DNA from: Sphingosinithalassobacter tenebrarum
Lineage (GTDB): Bacteria > Pseudomonadota > Alphaproteobacteria > Sphingomonadales > Sphingomonadaceae
Assembly: GCF_011057975.1 (NCBI RefSeq)
Contig: NZ_CP049109.1
Location: 1,147,001-1,211,000, forward strand
Direction of reading: 5' to 3'
Length of the DNA stretch: 64,000 bases
The notes under the pieces were generated by a model that worked only from the letters and a program-made list of their open reading frames with translations, had not been told where the DNA came from and ran no database searches. Positions 1-8,445 of the stretch are shown here, piece by piece. A program made the position numbers and the translations under genes. Position 1 is the stretch's first letter; each line of letters opens with the position of its first letter.

Positions 1-1303
1 GTTCGAGTTCGTTGTCGAGCGCCTGCGCGTCGGGCATCACGCCGCCGTCACGCAAGTCGAGTGTATAGCGAATGAGCGCGACGACGCCGTCTTCGAGCGC
101 GATTGACCAGTTGATCAGCCTGGCATGCGCCGCCTTGGTCAGCATGCCGCCGATCGCGGTGCGGTGGCCGGTCGAGACCTCGTCGCGCGGCAGCCAGACG
201 AAGGCGAAGAGGTGCCGCCCCAGCGCGCTGCGGATCAGCACCAGCTTAGAGCGCGGGCGATCGGCCACCGACATCGCCGTCATCGCCAGCGTTTCCAGCG
301 CTTCGGCCGGGAAGGCCGTGATCAGATCATGCGGCAGCGACTGCAGCGCATGCTGCATCGCCTTGCCGGTATGGCCGGCGGGATCGAAGCCGAATTTGCG
401 CTCCAGCATCCCCAGCCGGGTGCGCAGCACCGGCACGTCGCGCGGCTGGGTATGCATCGCCGCGCTGGTCCACAGCCCGGCATGGATCGAAAGGCCGGTG
501 ATCCGATCGTCGTCGCGCAGCGGCACGACCACCAGATCAAGCGGAACGCGGCGATGCACCGGCGACACCGCATTGGATTTGAGCAGCAGCGGTGCCTCTC
601 CGCCTTCCTCGAACCATTGCAGCGCAGCAGCGCGCGAGCTTTCCGCGAGGATCGGAACGTCGAGCGTATAGCGGCACAGCCCCAGCTGGTCGCTGGCGCT
701 GCCGTCGCGTGCCCAGCGTTCGTGGCCGAGCAGCGTCATCTTGCCATCGTGGAACCAGCGCACCAGCGCGGCGCCTTCCTCCGATTCGATGCGTTCGATA
801 TCGGCCGCCATCGCGCGCATCAGTTCGGGCCAGTCGCTGACCGCATCGCGCACCTGATCGAGCGTGCGTTCGATATCGGCCGCCAGCGCGCGGCGCAGCC
901 GGGCCTCGCCGCGCTCCATTTCGATGTAGATCATCGATTCGGGATGGCCTTCGCCGACCTTGACGATCGTCCCGTCCTTGTCGCGCGTCACCGGAATGAT
1001 CGGGTGGATGATCCGGTGAATGACGATGTCGTGCGCGGCAATGGCGCTGGCGATCGAATCGACCAGGAAGGGCATGTCGTCATTGGCGACGGCAAGCCGC
1101 ATCCGCCGCCGGCCATCGGCGAGATAGGTCGCCATCTCGATGCGCGAATCGCCGGTGCGGCGGTGGACCGCAGCCTTGGCCAGAAATTGTGCGGCCTCGG
1201 CGCGGGCCTCTTCGTCAAAGCCTTCCAGCTCGCCGGGCAACGCGCCGTCGGTGAGATGCGATTCGAGCTCTGCCGCCAGCGTTTTCAAGGTGTTTTTCGT
1301 CAT
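1..1303 (-). CDS. NAD-specific glutamate dehydrogenase, large 180-kDa class (N-terminal part, runs off the window)
   Basis: This frame is open from an ATG at 1303 to the window edge, giving about 434 residues starting MTKNTLKTLAAELES. The large NAD-glutamate dehydrogenases are about 1,600 residues and convert glutamate to 2-oxoglutarate and ammonia in the cytoplasm. The visible part matches their regulatory N-terminal half, for example DSRIEMATYLADGRRRMRLA, the HRIIHPIIPV segment and GEGHPESMIYIEMER. The catalytic Rossmann domain would lie beyond the left edge and cannot be checked. The next gene upstream on the same strand (PAS_5-like) ends 82 bases away, so the two may be co-transcribed. 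The family call is firm; integrity of the whole gene is unknown. Confidence 0.85.
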   Translation of the reverse strand, partial: MTKNTLKTLAAELESHLTDGALPGELEGFDEEARAEAAQFLAKAAVHRRTGDSRIEMATYLADGRRRMRLAVANDDMPFLVDSIASAIAAHDIVIHRIIHPIIPVTRDKDGTIVKVGEGHPESMIYIEMERGEARLRRALAADIERTLDQVRDAVSDWPELMRAMAADIERIESEEGAALVRWFHDGKMTLLGHERWARDGSASDQLGLCRYTLDVPILAESSRAAALQWFEEGGEAPLLLKSNAVSPVHRRVPLDLVVVPLRDDDRITGLSIHAGLWTSAAMHTQPRDVPVLRTRLGMLERKFGFDPAGHTGKAMQHALQSLPHDLITAFPAEALETLAMTAMSVADRPRSKLVLIRSALGRHLFAFVWLPRDEVSTGHRTAIGGMLTKAAHARLINWSIALEDGVVALIRYTLDLRDGGVMPDAQALDNELE

Positions 1304-1385
1304 GCGCGGGGCTATGCTCCCGTGCGCGCACGACCTCAAGGCTTGCCGCAGCTGCGAAGGGCTTTGCCGCGACGCGGCGAGGGAT

Positions 1386-2657
1386 TTAGGCGGCGGCCTT
1401 CTTCACCGCGCGTTCGATCAGCGCGCGGTCGCCGGGCACCGTCGCGACGATGTCGAGCCCGTCCTCGCCCGGCCGCGCGACCAGCACCACGAAGTCGCAA
1501 TCGTCGACCGCGCGGATCGGGACATGGGCGAGCGGCGGCCGTTCGCGCAGTTCTTCCGCGGCGCGCGCGAAGATATCGGGCTTTTTCGCCGGGCGGCGCA
1601 GCGCGCGCTCGGCCTTGACGATGCCCTTGATGCCGCCCTCGGCCGAATCGAGAAATCCGTCGAGTTCGCCTTCGGGCACGTCGTTGCGCCGCGCATGGGC
1701 CAGCACGGCGGCGAATTCGGTAACGCGCGTCTTGTCGTAATCGGCGCCGAAGACGAGCTTCACCGCCGGGGTCATCGGGGCGCGCTCCTGACGCTTCAGT
1801 CCCGCCGAGTCGAGAATCGCGACATAGCCGTCTTCGTCGGCCTCGGTCGCGCGGGCGAAATCATAGGCGCGGGCGAGCGCGCGATAGAGCGCGGCGCGGC
1901 TGCGCGTGTCCGAGGCGCGCGCGGCGGCGGCCGATTCGCGCGCGAGCATCAGCCGGTCGGACAGGCCCGAGGGGAGCAGCGCGGGAGCCTTGGGTTCGGC
2001 CGCTTCCTGCGAAATTCCGGCGCTGGGTCCGTCGGCCCAGACCGGTGCGGTCGGCGAGGGGCGCGGCACGGCGCGGCGCGATTCCTCGACCTCTGCGGCC
2101 AGCCGGGCCTGCGTCTCGGCGTCGACCAGTTCCTTCCAGTTGATCACGCCATAGATGAAATCGATCGTGTCCTCGTCCGAGGAAAAGGGCATCAGGATGC
2201 CGCGATAGAGCGTGTTGTGCCCGCGCTGGCCGATGAATTCGGCTTCGAATCCGATCGGCGCGCGATTTGCGATGATCTGGAGATAGTGATCGGTCAGGCG
2301 CGAAAGCAGCGAACGGCTGGGCACCTGGGCGATGTGCGTGATCGATCCGTCGACGCCGCATTCCTCGCGCAGCGCCGCGCCGAGATAGCGAATCGCCGGA
2401 TCCTCGATCCCGCCGGTGAAATCGAGCAGCACGCTGTGCGGGCCGAAATCGGCGATATTGCCCGGATCGAGATCCTCGATCGAAGGATAGGCGCGGCCCT
2501 GAAGCAGCGAAACCCAATGATTATAGGCGCGCACGTGCATCCGACGTTCGTCGGTGCCGATGTCGAGCGGCCGCTCGGTCATCGCGGCGTCGTCCTCATC
2601 CTCGCGCCGGCGCTCGTTACGATCGCTTAGTCCGCGGGGGGCCATATCCATGCGCAT
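1386..2657 (-). CDS. PAS_5-like domain protein
   Basis: A 423-residue soluble protein without a signal peptide. Residues about 35-165 look like a PAS_5-type module, with phrases such as RPLDIGTDERRMHVRAYNHW, FGPHSVLLDFTGGIEDPAIRYLG and FIYGVINWKELVD that are typical of this alphaproteobacterial family. The remainder is alanine- and arginine-rich and ends in a compact domain containing DDCDFVVLVARPGEDGLDIV. The ATG at 2657 gives the longest frame, but GGAG lies seven bases before the third-codon ATG at 2651, so translation may start there. It sits upstream of the NAD-glutamate dehydrogenase on the same strand. The function is not established; a sensory or regulatory role is inferred from the PAS fold only. 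Confidence 0.7.
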   Translation of the reverse strand: MRMDMAPRGLSDRNERRREDEDDAAMTERPLDIGTDERRMHVRAYNHWVSLLQGRAYPSIEDLDPGNIADFGPHSVLLDFTGGIEDPAIRYLGAALREECGVDGSITHIAQVPSRSLLSRLTDHYLQIIANRAPIGFEAEFIGQRGHNTLYRGILMPFSSDEDTIDFIYGVINWKELVDAETQARLAAEVEESRRAVPRPSPTAPVWADGPSAGISQEAAEPKAPALLPSGLSDRLMLARESAAAARASDTRSRAALYRALARAYDFARATEADEDGYVAILDSAGLKRQERAPMTPAVKLVFGADYDKTRVTEFAAVLAHARRNDVPEGELDGFLDSAEGGIKGIVKAERALRRPAKKPDIFARAAEELRERPPLAHVPIRAVDDCDFVVLVARPGEDGLDIVATVPGDRALIERAVKKAAA

Positions 2658-2818
2658 GCTCCACTGGGGCTGAAAACCCGAAATCCGGTAAGCCCCTTGT
2701 GCACGCTGTGTGGTAAACGACGCGTAAAGCTGGCGATACGCAGTCGAACCGCTTGTCAGCCGCGAAGACTGCTGGTAAGCGCCGCGGCCTCGACCGGCAA
2801 ATCCGCCGGTTGCCCCGG

Positions 2819-2894
2819 GCCGCTTTAGCTCAGCTGGTAGAGCATCGCATTCGTAATGCGGGGGTCACAGGTTCGAGTCCTGTAAGCGGCACCA
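2819..2894 (+). tRNA. tRNA-Thr(CGU)
   Basis: The 76 bases fold as a complete tRNA. The acceptor stem GCCGCTT pairs with AAGCGGC, followed by encoded ACCA. The D stem GCTC/GAGC, an anticodon stem TCGCA/TGCGG around TTCGTAA, and a T arm CAGG TTCGAGT CCTG are all present. The anticodon is CGT, reading ACG (Thr). Its 3' end is repeated at 25553-25569, so it is also the attachment site of the following island. Confidence 0.97.
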
Positions 2895-3076
2895 CGACAT
2901 AATGAGAACATTGTAGAAAACCGCGAAATTCTGCGGTAAAACGTCTCCTGCTGGTCCCACGAATTCTCATTATGTTCCATCGTGGCCCACCCAAAGTGGA
3001 CCACGAATCGGTGGACCACGAACATCGCAGGAGGCGCGGCCCACCCCATGCTTACGACTGTGGAGATTCGCGCGCT
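2875..3076 (+). repeat. Left copy of the island direct repeat (attachment core, integrase leader and start)
   Basis: This stretch is repeated at 25553-25736 with scattered substitutions and small indels. It contains the tRNA 3' end, then an inverted repeat CATAATGAGAA (2898-2908) / TTCTCATTATG (2964-2974) enclosing a CCGC/GCGG hairpin, then GTGGCCCAC (2982-2990) and two GTGGACCACGA units (2996-3006, 3011-3021), then the integrase ATG at 3048. The left copy has one extra 15-base unit compared with the right copy. The two copies part company after about ten integrase codons. Confidence 0.85.
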
Positions 3077-3340
3077 CAAACCGCAGGCGCGTGCATATAA
3101 GGTTCCAGATGCCGACGGGCTCTTCCTGTTGGTGCACGGGGGCCCTCTTGTGGCGCTTTCGCTACAAGATATTTGGCACCGAGCGGAAATTGTCGCTGGG
3201 TTCGTTTCCCGAAGTGTCGTTGCGCGATGCGCGCAAGAAGCGTGACCTGGCCCGCGCCGAGATAATTGACGGCATTGACCCGGTTGAGGAGAAGCGGCAG
3301 CGACGCATCGAGGCCGAACTGGCCGCCAAGATCGCCGCAC
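3048..3340 (+). pseudogene. Tyrosine-recombinase (P4-type) integrase, N-terminal remnant with frameshift
   Basis: The ATG at 3048 opens with MLTTVEIRALKPQARAYKVP and DADGLFLLVH, the start of the DUF4102 arm-binding domain of P4-type integrases. Near 3145 the frame slips, and the family sequence continues in another frame as ALLWRFRYKIFGTERKLSLG, FPEVSLRDARKKRDLA and GIDPVEEKR. The match stops at about 3340, where the sequence joins a conjugation gene, so the core-binding and catalytic domains (Arg-His-Arg-Tyr) are missing. It lies immediately downstream of tRNA-Thr, the usual place for such an integrase. The protein cannot be functional. Confidence 0.88.
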
Positions 3341-4219
3341 CCATGTGCTGGTCAAGCCGTTCGCGAGCGACCTCGCCACCAACCTCATCATCACCACCGA
3401 CCGGCGTGTCTATCATCTGGCGATGTCGAGCGGGGAGGGGGAGGCGATGGCGAGCCTCGCCCGGACCTATCCGCAGGACGCGCTGATCGCGCTTCACCGC
3501 GCAGCAGCCGAAGCCGAAGCGCGGGCACCGGTGGCGGAAGGGCTAGCGCTCGAACGGCTCCGCTTCGACTACAGGATCGCTGGCGACAGGCCGGGCTGGC
3601 GTCCGCTTCGGGCAACGATTCCGGTGCTCCGGTCAATCCGCACCGCATCGAAGCGCCGGCTTCGCCCTATGTGCTCTCGGCGGGCAGCGTCATCGCCGCC
3701 AGCCTGATCACCGGCATACGCTCGGACGTGCCGGGGCTGGTGACCGCGCAAGTCAGTGAGAACGTCTTCGATTCGTCGACGGGGCGTCTGCTGCTGATCC
3801 CCCAGGGCGCGCGACTGATCGGCACTTATGACAGCGTCGTCGCCTATGGCCAGTCGCGCGCGCTCGTTGTGTGGCAGCGGATCGTCTTTTCCGATGGCAG
3901 CTCGCTTCGCATCGACGATGTCCCGGCCACTGACCCCTCGGGCTATGCGGGGCTCGCCGGCAAGGTCGATTTCCACAGTTGGTCGCTGATCAAGGGCATT
4001 GCGCTGTCCACCCTGCTAGGCGTGACGCCGGAACTCGCGCTGTCGGGCGGCAGCGATCTGCTCGAGGCGATTCGACCATCCACGCAGGACAATGTGGCGC
4101 GTGCCAGCGACCGGATCACCGAGCGCAATCTCGGCGTCCAGCCGACGATCACGATCAGGCCCGGCACGCGTGTGCGCCTCGCCGTCCACCGCGACCTCAT
4201 CCTTCGTTCCTGGCATTGA
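3341..4219 (+). pseudogene. Fused remnant of conjugation genes trbG and trbI
   Basis: Two VirB9/VirB10-type pieces are joined. The piece at about 3341-3610 reads HVLVKPFASDLATNLIITTD, RRVYHLAMSS and DRPGWRPLRA, a segment of TrbG (outer-membrane ring of the mating-pair apparatus). At about 3611 the frame changes and the sequence becomes the C-terminal half of TrbI (inner-to-outer membrane scaffold): ASPYVLSAGSVIAASLITGI, LLIPQGARLIGTYDS, YAGLAGKVDFHSW, and QPTITIRPGTRVRLAVHRDL before the stop at 4217-4219. The 3' part of trbG and the 5' part of trbI have been deleted. The order trbG-trbI-DUF2274 is that of Tn4371-like conjugative elements. No start codon suits a functional product. Confidence 0.85.
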
Positions 4220-4231
4220 AAGGAGTTTCCG

Positions 4232-4447
4232 ATGCCCGAGCTTCGCCTCGCGCGCATCCCCGACCGCACCCCGATCAAGATTGCGATCATGGTCCTTCCC
4301 GACCTGCACCAGTCGCTGACCGCCTATGCCGATGCCTATCGCGAGACCTATGGTGAGACGGCGAGCGTCGCCGACCTCATCCCCTACATGCTCCAGAGCT
4401 TTCTCGACAGCGACCGCGCCTTCGCGCGTTCCCGCCCCAAATCCTGA
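4232..4447 (+). CDS. DUF2274 family protein
   Basis: A 71-residue protein, MPELRLARIPDRTPIKIAIM onward, of the small DUF2274 family whose genes usually follow trbI in integrative conjugative elements. AAGGAG stands nine bases before the ATG and the frame is intact, starting 12 bases after the trbI stop. The role is unknown; association with the mating apparatus is inferred from position. With the rest of the trb operon deleted it is probably a passenger, although nothing in the gene itself is broken. Confidence 0.8.
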   Translation: MPELRLARIPDRTPIKIAIMVLPDLHQSLTAYADAYRETYGETASVADLIPYMLQSFLDSDRAFARSRPKS

Positions 4448-4465
4448 GCCCGAAAGGACCATCCG

Positions 4466-4672
4466 ATGTCTGATACCCCCGACCGCATCCTTCGTCTCGA
4501 AGCAGTGCTTGAGCGCACCGGCCTCAGTCGCTCGACCATGTATCGCAAGATGCATGACGGCAGCTTCCCGAAAAGCATCCAGATCAGCGATCGCTGCATC
4601 GGATGGCGTCAGTCCGCCATCGATGCCTGGATGCGCAGTCCCACGCGCTATTCGGCTAGGGCCGAGCAATAG
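4466..4672 (+). CDS. AlpA-type excisionase/transcriptional regulator
   Basis: A 68-residue helix-turn-helix protein of the AlpA family. The segment LRLEAVLERTGLSRSTMYRK is the winged HTH and FPKSIQISDRCIGWRQSAID is the family's second signature, ending with a W-M-R-S motif. AAGGA precedes the ATG. AlpA proteins activate integrase or excision genes in prophages and integrative elements. It is intact and lies 18 bases after the DUF2274 gene. Because the integrase is truncated, its excision-related target is probably absent. Confidence 0.85.
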   Translation: MSDTPDRILRLEAVLERTGLSRSTMYRKMHDGSFPKSIQISDRCIGWRQSAIDAWMRSPTRYSARAEQ

Positions 4673-4818
4673 CGACGACCGGCGGCGGAGTGTCGCTGCA
4701 GTGCCCAAGCTGCATCATGGCAGAGCGCTGGTAGGTCGATAGGCAGGGGCAGGGCGCGATCGTTGCTGTTGAACCCAGTGCGGCGCGGTCACACCGGAGT
4801 CATGTATCGCGGTTTCCC

Positions 4819-5070
4819 CATGGCTCCGCGCACGATCACGACTTCCTCGCGGCATCGCACGAGACGCGTGCTCGTCGCATCCGCTGGGTCGTCGCGCTTA
4901 CCGCTGCTGGTCGTCGAAGCGCCGCCGGTCTCTGGACCGGCTCGATGGTTCTGCTCGCCGACGGCATCCATATGGCGACGCATGCCGGGCGCACTTGGTG
5001 TCGCCGCCGCCCTATCGGCTCACGCCGCGTCATCCCGACAGTCGCCGCTTCACGTTGGAAACACCATTGA
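4819..5070 (+). pseudogene. Cation diffusion facilitator (DmeF/CzcD-like) remnant
   Basis: One frame reads HDHDFLAASHETRARRIRWV, VALTA, then LWTGSMVLLADGIHMATHAG, the N-terminus and first two membrane segments of CDF-family divalent metal exporters, including the metal-site D and H of LADGxHMxTH. The family sequence then continues in other frames: GALGVAAAL, followed by YRLTPRHPDSRRFT. At least two frameshifts are therefore needed, and nothing matches beyond about 5070, where three of the six expected membrane helices are still missing. Such exporters remove Co, Zn or Cd and are common island cargo. This is a decayed gene, not a product. Confidence 0.7.
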
Positions 5071-5128
5071 GGGCGTGAATTGCGCCGCCTCGAAACTGCT
5101 TGCGCGTGCCTTCACCCAGTTACGCATC

Positions 5129-5815
5129 CTAGTGTCGAGCGCCCAACCGACGGACGTGTCGAGAGGATCGTCGGCCGCGACATGGTCGCCCCCCGGTTTT
5201 GATCTCAAGTAGCGCCGCAACGGCGAGTAGCGGAATCAGAGCCGTAGTGCCGAGCGCGGCGCTGGGCCAGGGAGAAGATACGAAGGATCGTGCCTCTCCT
5301 TTGACTGGTCTGTCGATACGGCGCGAGCAATCCTCATAGCCGCGAAAGCCGATTTCATCCTCGGCGCCGGGGAGCATGACGATCATTTCGGCCTCGCGGA
5401 GACCGTTCGAATCGAATTTGTCGTCCAGCGGCAGGATGGCTACGCGCAGCCCGTCATCGGCAAACATCCCCTCCCGCTGCGCACGCATTGGGATGAGCTT
5501 GCCGTTGAGCTTGATCGCGCCCGTTCGATCGAGACCGGTATGCACGAAGGAGGGCAGTCCCACGCGCGTCAGTCGAATGCTGCACATGCCCTCCGGCCCG
5601 CCCAGGCTGGCAATGTCCGCGTCGGTCATCGTTTCGGGCTGTACGGCCGCGACGGCAACTCCTGAAAGCGCCTGAGCGGCAGGCGTCCGGGGCGCCGGGC
5701 TCGGCGCCGCGTCGACTTGCGCCTCGCGGTCGTTGCCCGGGGCGGTGTTGCGGTTACAGCCGCCAAGCGCGATCAGCGGCAGCGCGGCGACGACGAGCAG
5801 CGTCAGGCGGATCAT
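5129..5815 (-). CDS. Predicted lipoprotein, unknown family
   Basis: A 228-residue protein beginning with a signal sequence and lipobox (LIALGGC, Cys20), followed by a Pro/Ala-rich linker. The middle region contains DIASLGGPEGMCSIRLTRVG and EIGFRGYEDCSRRID, giving three cysteines that may form a disulfide. A hydrophobic stretch near the end (AALGTTALIPLLAVAALL) is followed by a basic tail. The start overlaps the stop of the upstream DUF305 gene (ATGA), so the two form a translationally coupled pair. I do not recognise the family. Because of the DUF305 neighbour and the metal-exporter remnant nearby, a cell-envelope or metal-stress role is possible but unproven. Confidence 0.65.
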   Translation of the reverse strand: MIRLTLLVVAALPLIALGGCNRNTAPGNDREAQVDAAPSPAPRTPAAQALSGVAVAAVQPETMTDADIASLGGPEGMCSIRLTRVGLPSFVHTGLDRTGAIKLNGKLIPMRAQREGMFADDGLRVAILPLDDKFDSNGLREAEMIVMLPGAEDEIGFRGYEDCSRRIDRPVKGEARSFVSSPWPSAALGTTALIPLLAVAALLEIKTGGRPCRGRRSSRHVRRLGARH

Positions 5816-6360
5816 CGTGCTGCCTCCCTCGGCGCTTTCAGTTCCTCCTCGCGCGGCATGCGCTCGCTTGTGCGCACGCCGTTCCGCTCGATATCCTCGA
5901 TCAGATATCTCATCTCGGCGATTTCGCGCCGCTGGGCGACGATGATGTCCTTGGCGAGCTCACGGACGCGCGGATCGCGGATATGCGCCCGTTCGCTCGT
6001 CATGATCGCGATCGAATGGTGCGGGATCATCGCCTTCATATATTCGCTGTCGTCGATGGTGGTCTGGCTACGTACCAGCCAGAGTGCGATCCCGAATACC
6101 GTGACAGCGACCGCGAGGATGATATAGTTTTTGGTGCGGTTGCGATACATCGACCACATGAAGAGCAGCATGACGACCATCATCGCCGCACCCATCACGA
6201 ACGCCATCCAAAAGCGCGTCTCACTAAATAATATGTGATCGCTGCTATAGGTATTGAAGTACATCAGTACGAACATGACGAAGGTCGACGTAGCGATCAT
6301 CGCCATGAAGCGGCGGTACATACCGCCGTCCTGCTCTTGATCGCGCTGCTCCTCGGTCAA
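5812..6360 (-). CDS. Membrane-anchored DUF305 protein
   Basis: A 182-residue protein with three predicted membrane helices (about residues 18-36, 50-70 and 77-96). These are followed by a DUF305 segment, YMKAMIPHHSIAIMTSERA and RVRELAKDIIVAQRREIAEM, which belongs to the ferritin-like four-helix family. The paired His of MIPHH and the downstream helix are typical. DUF305 proteins often accompany copper and other metal-handling genes. It is the first gene of a two-gene unit with the lipoprotein at 5129-5815, overlapping it by four bases. The fold assignment is good; the substrate is unknown. Confidence 0.8.
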   Translation of the reverse strand: MTEEQRDQEQDGGMYRRFMAMIATSTFVMFVLMYFNTYSSDHILFSETRFWMAFVMGAAMMVVMLLFMWSMYRNRTKNYIILAVAVTVFGIALWLVRSQTTIDDSEYMKAMIPHHSIAIMTSERAHIRDPRVRELAKDIIVAQRREIAEMRYLIEDIERNGVRTSERMPREEELKAPREAAR

Positions 6361-6545
6361 GATTTGTCCTCCAGTACGCTTGCTAGAACCAAGTCACGTA
6401 ACGCCAAGTTGTTCCCGTAACGGGTCTGTAGAGGTGTGCTATTCGCTCCTGGTCCATCAGGCTGCGCGGACGGCGAGACCCTGTTGCGGTCCGCAGGATG
6501 CGCGGTTTCGTCGATACGAAGCAGGCCGGCCCATTGGGCGCTTAC

Positions 6546-7845
6546 TCACATCAGATCGATACGTTCGATCCGCTGCCGGATGGCGACGCCGATCGGATCG
6601 ATCAAGGCTGCCGGCACGCTGTCGGGCATCGCGGCCGCTGCGGCTACGAACGCTCGCTCGGCGATAGTGCTGAGCTCGTGCAAGATCGTGCGCGTGGCTT
6701 CCTGGTCATAGCCCGCGCGAATGGCCAACTGGAGAAAGTGGTGCGGCGCGATTTCGTCGGGACGGTACCGGCGGTGGTCGCCGATCGCCATGACGAGCCG
6801 CAGCTGGCGTTGGTTGATCTGGTGCGCCGCGAAGCTCGGCTCGGCTGAAAGCACATCATATAGCGGCGTGGCCGTGAAGCGGCCTCCTGGCAACAGGAAG
6901 ATGCTGAAATTCTTGGCGTGACCGTCGCTGGCGCCGATTAGCCAGAAGGCGATGATCGTCTTCATCAGCATCCGCCTATCGATGTCGGGCCGGTCACTCC
7001 CGGCGAACAGCCGCCTGATATCGGCAACACCCGTGGCGCCATGATCCTCATATTTTCGCGTCGGCGGGACCGACAATGCCTGGCAGACGTCTTGCTGCGG
7101 ACGGCGAAGCAGGCGCCCATCGCGTGCCCAGAGCCGATCAAAGCGTTCGACGATCAGCACCGGCTGCTCCTCGAAACGGGCGATTTCGCTTGGCGGCACC
7201 GGAAGTCCCAAAGCAGCGAGGAAGGTAAGGCAGAGATTCTCGTTCTCGGCGCTGTTGGAGAGGTCGATGCCGTTCGGCAGTTCGCCGATCCGGGGCTTGA
7301 AGATATGCGTCGTGGCGGTCGTGCCCAGTGGTTTGTGCCAGCGATCCTGCCACCACAGCAAAGCGGTCTTTTCCTGGGCCCCGGCGATCGAGATGCGGAA
7401 GGCGTCGTCCGGTTCGAGCCCCAGCGGCGCCCTGCCGAGGTTACGCAGCATCGCGGCGATATCCGCGTCGTTCAGGGGCTCGGCTTCGATCGCGCCGGCA
7501 GGTGCGGTGCTTCGTCTTCGGGAAGAAGCTGTAAGGCGCCGACGCAATCGCGGCCTATCGCGGCGAGCAGGCTGCAGAAGTCGGTGCCCTTCGTTCCGAA
7601 GCGCGCGGCGATGCGGCGGCGGATATCGTCATTGTCGGAAGGCAGATTGTCGAAGACTGCGGTAACGGCGGCGCCGGAATAGGTGTGGTGTTGAGTGGGA
7701 GTGAGAGCGAAGCCGGCTGTGTATGTTCCCCTGCGAGCCAGTCCGGAGCGTAGCGAAACCCGACCGCCCCGTTGGCGGCCCTGGAGCGAAGCCCGGCCTG
7801 GCGGCCGTTCAGGACAACGCGCAGTGTCGAAGACCTGTGGGCCAT
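6546..7845 (-). pseudogene. hipA: HipA-like serine/threonine kinase toxin, disrupted by two frameshifts
   Basis: The start ATG at 7845 shares its A with the stop of hipB. The first frame encodes the HipA N-terminus (RVVLNGRQAGLRSRAANGAV). Near 7681 one base appears to be missing, and the family sequence continues as YSGAAVTAVFDNL to ALQLLPEDEAP. Near 7503 a second single-base loss moves it into the frame carrying the kinase core: ISIAGAQEKTALLW (glycine-rich loop), LIGASDGHAKNFSIF (catalytic Asp) and PLYDVLSAEP (metal-binding Asp). HipA kinases inactivate GltX or other targets and cause growth arrest. Together the pieces cover the full family length, so the loss looks recent; a sequencing error cannot be excluded. 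Confidence 0.8.
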
Positions 7846-8102
7846 CAGAAGATGTCGTCCAGTGCCGGGGCGGATTGGCTGCGCTCCCGCAGTTCGAATT
7901 CGAGCTTGAGGAAGGTGAGTATGGCGAACAGCGTTTTGAGATTTGCGCCTTCGCCTTTCTCGAGGTTCGAAATCGTCGCCTGTCGAAGATTGGTTCGCGC
8001 GCCCAATTCCTTCTGCGTAAGCCCGGCGGCGCGTCTTGCCCGGCGCAGTGCGCTGCCGAGCGTCTGGGGGGACCGGATGATTGCGCGCATAACTGAGCCC
8101 AA
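7845..8102 (-). CDS. hipB: HipB-like antitoxin and repressor (Xre-type HTH)
   Basis: An 85-residue DNA-binding protein. Residues about 14-70 form a Cro/C1-type helix-turn-helix: LGSALRRARRAAGLTQKELG, TNLRQATISNLEKGEGANLK. HipB proteins bind operators upstream of their own operon and neutralise HipA by complex formation. The stop overlaps the hipA start by one base (TGATG), a standard coupled arrangement. Two CGATCG-centred inverted repeats lie upstream at 8139-8204. The frame is intact, in contrast to hipA. Confidence 0.85.
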   Translation of the reverse strand: MGSVMRAIIRSPQTLGSALRRARRAAGLTQKELGARTNLRQATISNLEKGEGANLKTLFAILTFLKLEFELRERSQSAPALDDIF

Positions 8103-8138
8103 TAAGTTTTTCCGTATCGATGTCCGTGCAAGTCAAAT

Positions 8139-8204
8139 CTTTCCGATCGATAAGAATGGGCCTGGGATATGCGCAAGGGGTGGTTGAACTTATCGATCGG
8201 TAAG
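8139..8204. promoter_or_regulatory. Putative HipB operators (two imperfect inverted repeats)
   Basis: CTTTCCGATCGATAAG at 8139-8154 and CTTATCGATCGGTAAG at 8189-8204 are variants of one palindrome, CTTAYCGATCGRTAAG, with starts 50 bases apart. They lie 37-102 bases upstream of the hipB ATG. Paired operators ahead of hipBA are the known mode of HipB autoregulation, although this core sequence differs from the E. coli one. Confidence 0.6.
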
Positions 8205-8445
8205 CAAGTCGGCCTTTTACTGGCTGGGCAGGGACCGCGTCTCGCTGCTCAACCGAGCCTGGCATCGGCCATGTCTCGTCGCCGTATTTCACGATGAATA
8301 GCGGTGAGAGCGGCGCGCCCGGCCAGCCTGCCGAGCCAAAGTCCACGCTAGCCCCTGCTCGAGTCCGATAGTGCCGACCGTTATCGACTTGATGCGACGC
8401 TGGGTCTAGGGGACCTGAAGTTGGTAAACGATATCCGTGACTACA

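Noticed and set aside
125..1618. A 497-residue plus-strand frame at the left edge
   Set aside because: It is antisense to NAD-glutamate dehydrogenase and has no recognisable motif.
8430..8443. GTGACTACATCAGC as a further copy of the cluster regulon motif
   Set aside because: The spacing between TGA and TCA is five rather than eight bases and the sequence is near an unrelated MFS stop, so it was not counted.
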